Positions 30,566 through 36,964 of a stretch of 36,964 nucleotides of DNA are shown here, one piece after another. The stretch's first letter is position 1. Every line of letters starts with the position of its first letter. The DNA lies in contig CAYYZY010000066.1 in assembly GCA_964475955.1 (NCBI GenBank), positions 1 through 36,964 on the forward strand, given 5' to 3'. A program made the translations under genes and the position numbers. Under the pieces are notes generated by a model. That model did not search any database and had not been told where the DNA came from. It worked only from the letters and a program-made list of their open reading frames with translations. This DNA is from DATKZH01 sp964475955 (GTDB taxonomy: Bacteria; Planctomycetota; Planctomycetia; Pirellulales; Thermoguttaceae).

Positions 30566-30593
30566 CATCCCGTCGATCCTGTTATCCCGTCCA
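30566..30593 (-). repeat. GACGGGAT repeat, inverted copy (pair 2)
   Basis: The minus strand reads GGACGGGATAACAGGATCGA then CGGGATG. It and the forward copy at 30397 enclose about 133 bp. No gene is seen in the 334 bp gap 30338-30671. Confidence 0.75.
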
Positions 30594-30671
30594 AAGAGAC
30601 CGTTCCCGAATATCCAGTCCCGAGCATACACAAGCCAAACCAGCAAGCACCGACAGAAGGAAGGACTCGCC

Positions 30672-31925
30672 GTGACTGACAGCCGAATCACTCGCCGGAG
30701 CTTCGTCAAGGGCGTGGCCGCCGCTGTGGCCGGCCCGTACGTTATTTCCTCGACGGCGTTAGGCAGGGCCGACAAGCCGGCGGCCGGCGAGCGGATCGTG
30801 ATGGGCCAGATCGGCTGCGGCAACCGGGGCCGCGCCGTGATGAAGGGCCTGGCCGCGGGCAACGCGCAGCTAGTGGCCGCCTGCGACTGCTATCGCGACC
30901 GCCGCGAGCAGACGGCCGCCCAGTATCAAGCCAAGGCATACGCCGACTTCCGCGAGCTGTTGGCCCGCGACGACCTGGACGCCGTCCTCGTCGCCGTGCC
31001 CGAGCACTGGCACGCGGTGATCTTCGTCGAGGCGTGCCGCCACGGCAAGGACGTCTACTGCGAGAAGCCGCTCTCCTACACGATCGCGGAGGCCCAGGCG
31101 ATGGTCGCCGCCGCCCGACGGTACGACCGCGTCACCCAGGTGGGCACGCAGCAGCGGTCCGACGGGCGGTACCGCTTCGCCTGCGAGTTGGTGCAGAACG
31201 GGTACATCGGCGAAGTGAAGAGCGTGTTCACCGAGCCGGGCGGGACCTCCCGTTACTGCGACCTGCCGGGGGAGCCGGTACCCGACGGGCTCGACTGGGA
31301 CATGTGGCTCGGCCCGGCCCCTTGGGCACCCTACCACCCCGAGCGCGGCACGCACCTCCGCCAGTGGTGGACGTGGCGCGACTACTCCGGCGGCCTGATG
31401 ACCGACCGCGGCGCCCACGACTTCGACGTCGTCCAGTGGGGCCTCGGCATGGACGGCTCCGGCCCGGTTGAGGTCTTCACCCCTAACGGCAAGGAGTTCA
31501 AGACGCTCACCTACCGGTATCCCAACGGCGTGCTCATGGAGGCCGGGCAGGGCGGCTGGGGGACCGACAACCGCCCGCACGCCCTGGTCGTCTTCAAGGG
31601 GACCGAGGGCGAAGTGAGCGTCTGGCGCGGCGGGATCAAGGCCAAGCCCGAGTCGCTGGTCGACGTGAAGATCAAGCCCGACGAAATCCACCTCTACGAA
31701 AGCAGCAACCACCAGGCCAACTTCCTCGACTGCGTGCGCTCGCGCAAGCCGTGCGCGGCCGACGTGGCCGTCGGCGCCGGCTCGGTCAACGTCTGCCACG
31801 TGGGCAACATCGCCTACTGGCTCGACCGGCCCCTCAAGTGGGACCCGGTCAAGCACGCCTTCGTCGGCGACGACCAGGCCAACCGCTACCGCAGCCGGGC
31901 AATGCGCGCCCCGTGGAGGCTGTGA
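30672..31925 (+). CDS. Tat-exported Gfo/Idh/MocA oxidoreductase, array member 4
   Basis: A 417-residue protein starting at GTG 30672, chosen because GGAAGGA lies before it and the Tat signal (I-T-R-R-S-F-V-K then AAAVAGPYVISS) begins directly after. The frame is open far upstream but that part overlaps array member 3 and repeats. Motifs in order are QIGCGNRG, ACDCYRDRR, VPEHWHAV (Glu instead of the usual Asp), CEKPLSYTIAEA, DRGAHDFDVVQW, and a C-terminal R-A-P-W. The conserved Trp-Gly before A-H is replaced by Arg-Gly. Confidence 0.92.
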   Translation: MTDSRITRRSFVKGVAAAVAGPYVISSTALGRADKPAAGERIVMGQIGCGNRGRAVMKGLAAGNAQLVAACDCYRDRREQTAAQYQAKAYADFRELLARDDLDAVLVAVPEHWHAVIFVEACRHGKDVYCEKPLSYTIAEAQAMVAAARRYDRVTQVGTQQRSDGRYRFACELVQNGYIGEVKSVFTEPGGTSRYCDLPGEPVPDGLDWDMWLGPAPWAPYHPERGTHLRQWWTWRDYSGGLMTDRGAHDFDVVQWGLGMDGSGPVEVFTPNGKEFKTLTYRYPNGVLMEAGQGGWGTDNRPHALVVFKGTEGEVSVWRGGIKAKPESLVDVKIKPDEIHLYESSNHQANFLDCVRSRKPCAADVAVGAGSVNVCHVGNIAYWLDRPLKWDPVKHAFVGDDQANRYRSRAMRAPWRL

Positions 31926-31975
31926 GGCAGAAGGCGGCCCGGACGGGATGAAACGGGTGCACAAAGGATCTGTTT

Positions 31976-32005
31976 GGACGGGATGACTGGATTGGCAGGA
32001 TAGTG
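31976..32005 (+). repeat. GACGGGAT repeat, single copy
   Basis: GGACGGGATGACTGGATTGG then CAGGATAG, shortly after array member 4. A short GGACGGGATGA also occurs at 31941. No inverted partner is seen in this gap. Confidence 0.6.
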
Positions 32006-32040
32006 ATTGCCGGAGGAGGAGGACTAGGAGCTCCGAGGAG

Positions 32041-32107
32041 ATGAGTGTCGTTGTTCGCTGGAGCGAACAAGCGCCTTGTCCCGGAGCCAAAGACGGCGAT
32101 TGCGACA
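32041..32107 (+). repeat. Dispersed hairpin element, copy 1
   Basis: It starts ATGAGTGTCGTTGTTCGCT, identical to the start of the element at 34732, and contains the hairpin TTGTTCGC-TGGA-GCGAACAA (32051-32070). About 35 bases later it ends with GCGATTGCGACA. It lies between array member 4 and the GxxExxY gene. Confidence 0.65.
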
Positions 32108-32202
32108 GCATGTTTGATGCGCCGCGGCCAACGATCAGCGCGAGAAGGACTCTCACGCGCGGCGATCCGCACGAGGCCGAGGGAACCGAGGAACGCCGAC
32201 CG

Positions 32203-32583
32203 ATGCAGCACGAGGAGACCACGCGGCAGATCATCGGCTGTGCGTACCGGGTGTACAACCGGATGGGGTTCGGCTTTCTCGAGTCGGTCTACGAGAACTG
32301 CCTGCGGATCGAGCTGGAGAAGGCCGGCCTGGCCGTTGAGCCGCAGAAGCCGATCACGGTATACTACGAGGGCGAGATCGTGGGCGAGTTCGTCGCCGAC
32401 CTGCTCGTGCAAGGCGAGGTGCTCGTCGAGCTGAAGTCGCTCCGGCGACTGGCGCCGATCCACGAGGTCCGACTGGTGAACTACCTGGTTCCCACGCGCA
32501 AGGACGTCGGCCTGCTGATCAACTTCTGCGAAGAGAAGGTCGAAGTGAAACGCAAAGCCTACGAAAGGAGAGTCAGCCCGTGA
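32203..32583 (+). CDS. GxxExxY family protein
   Basis: A 126-residue protein with the family-naming motif G24-F-L-E27-S-V-Y30, an upstream helix (RQIIGCAYRVYNRMG), and a PD-(D/E)xK-like core: D66 in FVADLLV and E76-x-K78 in LVELKSL. These proteins are widespread in planctomycetes and are of unknown function; a nuclease-like fold is suggested by the motif. ATG 32203 is chosen because conserved sequence begins there; the frame is open back to 32041 but that part is a repeat element. The stop overlaps the GTG start of the next oxidoreductase by four bases (GTGA), which implies translational coupling. Confidence 0.88.
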   Translation: MQHEETTRQIIGCAYRVYNRMGFGFLESVYENCLRIELEKAGLAVEPQKPITVYYEGEIVGEFVADLLVQGEVLVELKSLRRLAPIHEVRLVNYLVPTRKDVGLLINFCEEKVEVKRKAYERRVSP

Positions 32584-33842
32584 TTGAAAACCGACTGACG
32601 CGCCGTGCATTCGTCCGGGGGGCGGCCAGCGCCCTGGCGGCGCCTTACGTGATCACCTCGACGGCCCTGGGCGCCGCCCAGCGGCCGGCGGCCAGCGAGC
32701 GGATCGTGATGGGCACGATCGGCTGCGGCGGCCGCGGCACGCACGACATGAAGGCCCTGATGGCCAACGACGACGTGCAGATGGTCGCCATCTGCGACGT
32801 CCAGCGCACCAAGCGCGACGCCGCCAAGAAACTGGTCGACCAGAAGTACGGCACCGGCGACTGCGCCACCTACCGCGACCTGCGCGAGCTGCTCGCGCGC
32901 GACGATATCGACGCCGTGCTGGTCGCCACCGGCGACAACTGGCACACGACGGCCGCCATCCTCACGGCCAAGGCCGGGAAGGACATGTACTGCGAGAAGC
33001 CGATGTCGGTCACCGTGGCCGAGGGGCGCGCGCTCTGCGAAACGATGAATCGCTACGGCACCGTATTCCAGTGCGGCACGCAGCGGCGGAGCGTCCCCCG
33101 CTTCAAGTACGCGATCGATCTCGCCCAAAGCGGCAAGCTGGGCGAGCTGAAGACGCTCTACGCCGAGAAGGCCCCGCCCGAGTGGTTCAAGTACCACCCC
33201 TTCGCCACGCTGCCTCCCCAGCCCGAGCCCCCCAAGGAGGAGGTCGACTGGGACATGTGGCTCGGCCCCGCGCCGTGGCGTCCCTACAACAAGACCTACC
33301 TCACCCGCCGGTTCTGGATGTGCAACTTCGACTTCTCCGGCGGCACGATTACCGAGTGGGGCTCTCACACGGTCGACCTCTGCCAGTGGGCCAACGGGGC
33401 CGACGAAACCACCCCGGTCGAGTTCGAGTTGGCCGAGGGGACCGTGGTGGCCCACTACGCCAACGGCGTCAAGCTCGTCTTCGAGGACGGCAAGTGGCCG
33501 CTGCACGTCCGCTTCGAGGGCACCGAGGGGATGATCTACGTCGACGACGACGGGAACATGGAGGCCGAGCCCAAGTCGCTCCTCGAAGGCCGGCAGTTCG
33601 GCAAGGGCTACCCCAACGAGAACCACGTGCGCAACTTCCTCGACTGCGTCAAGACGCGCAAGACCCCCATCGCCCCCGCCGAGGGCGCGCATCGGGCGAA
33701 CGCCACCTGCCAGATCGCCAACATCTGCGTCCGCCTCGGCCGCAAAGTGCGGTTCGACCCGAAGAGGGAGCAGTTCCTCGACGACCCCATCGCCGACCGG
33801 ATGCTCGCCCGCGCCATCCGCGAGCCCTGGCGGCAGGTCTGA
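32580..33842 (+). CDS. Tat-exported Gfo/Idh/MocA oxidoreductase, array member 5
   Basis: A 420-residue protein starting at GTG 32580 with AAGGAG in the preceding gene. It has a Tat signal (L-T-R-R-A-F-V-R then AASALAAPYVITS). Motifs in order are TIGCGGRG, ICDVQRTKR, TGDNWHTT (the usual DHWH is DNWH), CEKPMSVTVAEG, EWGSHTVDLCQW and the C-terminal R-E-P-W. The DHWH change and Ser in G-S-H suggest that it has diverged in substrate. It is translationally coupled to the GxxExxY gene, unlike the other array members, which have their own intergenic regions. Confidence 0.93.
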   Translation: MIENRLTRRAFVRGAASALAAPYVITSTALGAAQRPAASERIVMGTIGCGGRGTHDMKALMANDDVQMVAICDVQRTKRDAAKKLVDQKYGTGDCATYRDLRELLARDDIDAVLVATGDNWHTTAAILTAKAGKDMYCEKPMSVTVAEGRALCETMNRYGTVFQCGTQRRSVPRFKYAIDLAQSGKLGELKTLYAEKAPPEWFKYHPFATLPPQPEPPKEEVDWDMWLGPAPWRPYNKTYLTRRFWMCNFDFSGGTITEWGSHTVDLCQWANGADETTPVEFELAEGTVVAHYANGVKLVFEDGKWPLHVRFEGTEGMIYVDDDGNMEAEPKSLLEGRQFGKGYPNENHVRNFLDCVKTRKTPIAPAEGAHRANATCQIANICVRLGRKVRFDPKREQFLDDPIADRMLARAIREPWRQV

Positions 33843-33928
33843 TCGCCGAGCCGTACGGCGGATCACGCATAGAACGATTTCCTTGACTCGACTTCGACGA
33901 ACGTCTCCCGAACTGAAAGGAAGAAGAA

Positions 33929-34717
33929 ATGTCTCAGCTTAAGCTCGCCCTGACGGTGGTCCTGGCCGCGCTGGTCGCCCTGAGCGGGGCCGCCCCCGCG
34001 GCGGCCGACGAGGCCCTCGACAAGGCCTTCGACGCGCTGAAGACCTACGACTGGGGCGACGATCGGGCCGCGCTGGCCGCGGTCGACGACGCCGTGGCCG
34101 CCTCCAACGACGACCAGCCCGCCCAGAAACAACTCGAATCGCGCCTGGCCGACGTGCTCGAGGCCGACGTCTCCCGGGCGGCGAAGGACTTCGCCTGCCG
34201 CAAGCTGAGCCTGATCGGCTCGGCGGCGTGCGTGCCCACCGTAGCCGAGCTTCTGACCGACGAGAAGCTCTCGCACATGGCCCGTTACGCACTGGAGCGC
34301 ATCCCCGAGGCGGAAGCCGTGGCTGCCATGCGCGACGCCCTGCCGAACGTGAAGGGCAAGATCAAGGTCGGCGTGGTCAACTCGCTGGGCGTGCGCCGCG
34401 ACGCCAAGAGCACCGAGGCCCTCGTGGCCCTGCTCGATGACGGTGACAAGCAGATCGCCGCCGCGGCGGCCGCCGCCCTGGGCTCCATCGGCACGCCCGA
34501 AGCGGCCAAGGCGCTGGCCGACTTCCGCGCCGAGGCACCCAAGGAGCTCACCCTGGCCGCGTGCGATGCGCAGCTCACCTGCGCCGAGCGCCTCCTGGCC
34601 GACGGCAAGAAGAACGACGCCCTGAAGATCTACATGACGCTCAACAAGGCCGACGTTCCCAAGCACGTCAAGGTCGCCGCCGTGCGCGGCATGCTTGCCG
34701 TGACCGGCAAGAAGTAG
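33929..34717 (+). CDS. Secreted HEAT-repeat protein
   Basis: A 262-residue protein with a Sec signal peptide (about 1-26, cleavage near AAADE) and several HEAT/PBS-lyase-like helical repeats. Recurring units include ACRKLSLIGSAACVPTVAELL, MARYALERIPEAEAVAAMRDAL, VGVVNSLGVRRDAKSTEALVALL and AAAAALGSIGTPEAAKALADF. Such proteins act as protein-binding scaffolds and often accompany Gfo/Idh/MocA genes in planctomycetes. AAGGAAGAAG precedes the ATG. It follows array member 5 by 86 bp and may belong to the same transcript. Confidence 0.88.
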   Translation: MSQLKLALTVVLAALVALSGAAPAAADEALDKAFDALKTYDWGDDRAALAAVDDAVAASNDDQPAQKQLESRLADVLEADVSRAAKDFACRKLSLIGSAACVPTVAELLTDEKLSHMARYALERIPEAEAVAAMRDALPNVKGKIKVGVVNSLGVRRDAKSTEALVALLDDGDKQIAAAAAAALGSIGTPEAAKALADFRAEAPKELTLAACDAQLTCAERLLADGKKNDALKIYMTLNKADVPKHVKVAAVRGMLAVTGKK

Positions 34718-34731
34718 CCTGCGACACGTGG

Positions 34732-34799
34732 ATGAGTGTCGTTGTTCGCTCCGCGAACAAACGTGTTTTCGCTTCAGCGAAAAGCGGCGACGGCGACAC
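34732..34799 (+). repeat. Dispersed hairpin element, copy 2
   Basis: It begins ATGAGTGTCGTTGTTCGCT as at 32041, with hairpins TTGTTCGC-TCC-GCGAACAA (34742-34760) and TTTTCGC-TTCA-GCGAAAA (34766-34783). The ends GTGTCG (34736-34741) and CGACAC (34794-34799) are inverted, so the whole element can fold as a nested structure. Confidence 0.7.
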
Positions 34800-34814
34800 G
34801 CCCGCCCCGGCGGC

Positions 34815-34913
34815 ACGGGCATCCGGCCGGCAAGGCCGGCTAGCCCGTGCGCGCCGGGGGCGTCCGGCGTCGCGGCGCTCTGCGGTGGCACGCCCTGAGG
34901 CACGAAGGGCGTG
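34815..34913. repeat. Nested palindromes before the SpoU gene
   Basis: GCACGGGC (34815-34822) pairs with GCCCGTGC (34845-34852), and inside it CCGGCC (34825-34830) with GGCCGG (34836-34841). A separate 8 bp stem CACGCCCT / AGGGCGTG is at 34889-34913. With the element at 34732, most of the 272 bp gap 34718-34989 is palindromic repeat sequence. Confidence 0.65.
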
Positions 34914-34989
34914 GCCTGGGTCGTGTCTGGCACGCCCTGCGTGGCTGAGAACACGCCAGTCGAAGGCATCGCTTGCCCGGCGGACGGCC

Positions 34990-35793
34990 ATGGAGCGGAT
35001 CGACTCGATCGACGACCCCCGCGTGGCCGCGTACCGGAACCTGCCCGACCGGACGCTGCGCGGGGAGAACCTCTTCGTCACCGAAGGCCGCCTGCTCACC
35101 GAGCGCCTGCTCGCAAGCGACTTCGAGACCGAGTCGGTCTTCGTGGCCCGACAGCACGCCGACCGATTCGCGCGGCTCGTGCCTCACGGCACGCCTCTTT
35201 ATGTCGCCACAGAATCCCTCCTGCGCCGGGTGGCCGGGTTCGACTTCCATCGCGGTGCCATGGCCGTCGGGCGACGGGCCGCGCCGCCCGGCCTCGATCG
35301 GCTCGTCGGCCGCCGGGCGCTCGACGCCCCGTTGCGGCTGGTGATCTGCTCGGAGGTCGCGTCGTCGGAAAACCTGGGCCTGGTCTTCCGCTCGGCGGCC
35401 GGCTTCGCCGTCGACGGCGTGCTTCTGGGCGAGCGATGCTGCGATCCGCTCTCGCGCCGGGCCCTCCGCATCTCCATGGGCGGCGTCCTCCAGGTGCCGT
35501 TCTCGCAGCCGGCCGATCTGGCCGCCGCGATGCGCCGACTGCGCGAGCGCTGGCAGGTTGATATCGTCGCCACGGTGCTCGACGACCGGGCCGAGCGCCT
35601 CCCCGATTTTCGCTGGGCCCCGCGCACCGCGCTGGTGTTCGGCAACGAGTACCACGGCATCAGGCCGCCGCGGCTCGCCGAGTCCGACCGCCGCGTCACC
35701 CTCCCCATGAAGCCGGGCGTCGACTCCCTCAACCTGGGCGTCGCGGCCGGCATCTTCCTCTACGAGGCGAGCAGACCGAGAACGGGCCCGTGA
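34990..35793 (+). CDS. SpoU/TrmH family RNA 2'-O-methyltransferase
   Basis: A 267-residue protein with an N-terminal RNA-binding domain (VAAYRNLPDRTLRGENLFVTEGRLLTERLL) and a C-terminal SPOUT methyltransferase domain. The three SpoU motifs are present: motif 1 with N and R (SSENLGLVFRSAAGF), motif 2 LVFGNEYHGI, and motif 3 LPMKPGVDSLNLGVAAGIFLYE, which forms the trefoil-knot S-adenosylmethionine site. It methylates a ribose in tRNA or rRNA; the target is not predictable. The ATG at 34990 has no good ribosome site and the frame is open upstream through the repeats, so the start is moderately certain. Confidence 0.93.
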   Translation: MERIDSIDDPRVAAYRNLPDRTLRGENLFVTEGRLLTERLLASDFETESVFVARQHADRFARLVPHGTPLYVATESLLRRVAGFDFHRGAMAVGRRAAPPGLDRLVGRRALDAPLRLVICSEVASSENLGLVFRSAAGFAVDGVLLGERCCDPLSRRALRISMGGVLQVPFSQPADLAAAMRRLRERWQVDIVATVLDDRAERLPDFRWAPRTALVFGNEYHGIRPPRLAESDRRVTLPMKPGVDSLNLGVAAGIFLYEASRPRTGP

Positions 35794-35825
35794 AGCTTCC
35801 TTGCCGATCGTACCACCGGTCGCAT

Positions 35826-35892
35826 CCTCACGGCGCTTCGCCTCGCAACGGAACAGCCCCTTCCCATCGTCACCACGCTTCGCGTCGTAACG
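35826..35892. repeat. Two degenerate copies of the ACGCTTCGCGT palindrome
   Basis: CCTCACGGCGCTTCGCCTCG then CAACG (35826-35850), and CGTCACCACGCTTCGCGTCG then TAACG (35868-35892), both resemble the perfect palindrome at 23708-23732. A further CCACG...CGTGG inverted repeat follows. No gene is seen between 35794 and 36023. Confidence 0.55.
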
Positions 35893-36023
35893 TACCAAAC
35901 GTGTCCACGACGAGCGTGGCCATGGCATCCAACTCCGCGGCTCGCTCTTCCTCGATTCGACATCCGCGGCAGTGTCTCTTTGGACGGCCCTCCGGCTCCC
36001 GGCGGATTCCGGCAGGGCCGGCG

Positions 36024-36964
36024 CTACGCCGCGACCCAGTTGCCTTCGAGGAGGACGTCGTCGGCGTAGGCGGGGTCGACGGCGGCGTCGTCTTCGCCGT
36101 CCTCGCTGGTGACGGCCGTGAGCGTGTGGAAGTCGTCGAGGTAGATCGCACGCCGGGCGTTCCAGAACCTGGCCTTCGCCGGGTCGTGCTCCGCGTCGCC
36201 GGAAAACGGCACCACGAGGTGGTCGACGCGCAGCGGGTCGTCGGTCACCGCCGCGCGGTCGTCGCCGCCGCCGAACGCCGCGCGCAGCGTGCCGAAGCCC
36301 TCGGCGTAGGAGTAGAACGTCCCATCGTAGAACTTGCTCCACGTGGCCGCGCCGACGAAACCGACGGCCCGGGCCGCGCCGCCGCTCGTCTCATCGTGGA
36401 ACGTGGCCGTGTCGTCGCCGTAATATGAATAGGCCTGCACGTAGCGGAAGTCGCGGGCCTCGGCGAAGGTGCCGTCGGCGTACACGATCCGGCTGCGGTC
36501 GGGCCGCGACCAGTAGTCGTCGTCCGCCGCCGAGTCGAACAGCCGGGTCCAGTCGTCGGCGTTGGTCCCGGTGGCGGTGACCTCGTCGAACCGCACGGCA
36601 ATGTTTGTGAACTCCCCAACCGAGTACATCCGTGCGACCGTGTCGTTGGCTTTGAACCAGCTCGCGTACTGCTCGCCCACCGACTCGCCCGGGTCGTACA
36701 CGGCCGTCCTGTCGTGAAGCTCGGCCGTGTCGACCTGGCCGTCGTCCTCCGAGGCGTAGCCCACCACCGCGGAGAAGCCGTCGGCCCGGAACGCCACGCC
36801 GCCGTCGTGGGTCATGGTGGCCCGGTCGGCATAGGCGACGAAGGCGTCGGGCCCGTTTGAATCGTAGAGCCGCGCCGTGTCGTCGCCGCCGGTGGCCGTT
36901 CCTTCGTACGTGCGAAAACCCTTGGCGATGTTGAAGAACGTGCCGGCCTCGTACATCTTGGCCG
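36024..36964 (-). CDS. Repetitive surface-type protein, C-terminal part (partial)
   Basis: The frame is open to the right edge, so at least 313 codons of the C-terminus are present and the true start lies outside the window. The protein is built of five or six tandem units of about 47-62 residues with the pattern hydrophobic-x-G-x-F-x3-A-x2-F-x2-V-x-A, then D-D-T-A-x-L-x-D-S. Examples are AGTFFNIAKGFRTYEG ... DDTARLYDS, VGEFTNIAVRFDEVTA ... WTRLFDS, and DGTFAEARDFRYVQAYSYYGDDTATFHDE. It is rich in Asp, Gly, Tyr and Phe and has no Cys. The last about 70 residues are non-repetitive. Similar acidic repeats occur in very large exported planctomycete proteins; location at the cell surface is inferred. 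Confidence 0.8.
   Translation of the reverse strand, partial: AKMYEAGTFFNIAKGFRTYEGTATGGDDTARLYDSNGPDAFVAYADRATMTHDGGVAFRADGFSAVVGYASEDDGQVDTAELHDRTAVYDPGESVGEQYASWFKANDTVARMYSVGEFTNIAVRFDEVTATGTNADDWTRLFDSAADDDYWSRPDRSRIVYADGTFAEARDFRYVQAYSYYGDDTATFHDETSGGAARAVGFVGAATWSKFYDGTFYSYAEGFGTLRAAFGGGDDRAAVTDDPLRVDHLVVPFSGDAEHDPAKARFWNARRAIYLDDFHTLTAVTSEDGEDDAAVDPAYADDVLLEGNWVAA

Noticed and set aside
27175..32005. The GACGGGAT repeats as a CRISPR array
   Set aside because: Copies are far apart, in both orientations and separated by genes; there are no regular spacers and no cas genes.

Overview
The window is GC-rich bacterial chromosomal DNA from a member of the Planctomycetota, probably a Pirellulales-like lineage. 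The left edge carries the 5' end of a 16S rRNA gene on the minus strand, whose first bases have the typical planctomycete form (AATGAACGTTGGCGGCGTG). The gene content agrees: many Tat-exported Gfo/Idh/MocA oxidoreductases, a secreted sulfatase with HEAT repeats, a PQQ-type beta-propeller protein, J-like domains without HPD, Lys/Ala-rich tails, and families of dispersed palindromic repeats between genes. The placement below phylum level is inference.

Layout. Positions 1-326: start of an rRNA operon with a near-consensus promoter, boxA and leader hairpins, reading left. 529-4042: exported aldo/keto reductase (-), a first exported Gfo/Idh/MocA protein (+) and a FloA-like fragment protein (+). 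4043-9557: heat-shock block on the minus strand, dnaK then clpB, followed by an odd pseudopilin-like protein. 10090-16068: housekeeping genes on the plus strand: pheA (chorismate mutase/prephenate dehydratase), tpiA, secG, yicC, gmk, rpoZ, coaC and a separate coaB. yicC to coaC are packed end to end and are probably one transcript. 16112-21351: a CDF metal transporter, a Lys-rich small protein, a lipoprotein, a second Hsp70 without lid, and a membrane protein joining a degenerate J-like domain to an MshEN-like domain. The last three or four of these look like an undescribed chaperone-type module.

21569-25225: remnant of a nuclease-like gene (+), then a sulfatase and a PQQ-repeat protein (-). 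25848-33842: five tandem, Tat-exported Gfo/Idh/MocA paralogues on the plus strand. Two of the gaps between them carry inverted pairs of a GACGGGATAACAGGAT-type repeat, and a GxxExxY protein overlaps the start of the fifth. Together with the sulfatase this resembles an exported glycan or carbohydrate-derivative catabolic region (inference). 33929-36964: secreted HEAT-repeat protein, SpoU-family RNA methyltransferase, and the C-terminal part of a large repetitive surface protein (-) that runs off the right edge.

The most interesting candidates are the lidless Hsp70 / J-like-MshEN membrane protein pair, the tandem oxidoreductase array with its inverted repeats and embedded GxxExxY gene, a sulfatase whose CxPxR maturation motif lacks the proline, the truncated flotillin-like protein, and the pseudopilin with a non-canonical processing site. 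No CRISPR array, tRNA gene, transposase or convincing intrinsic terminator was seen.
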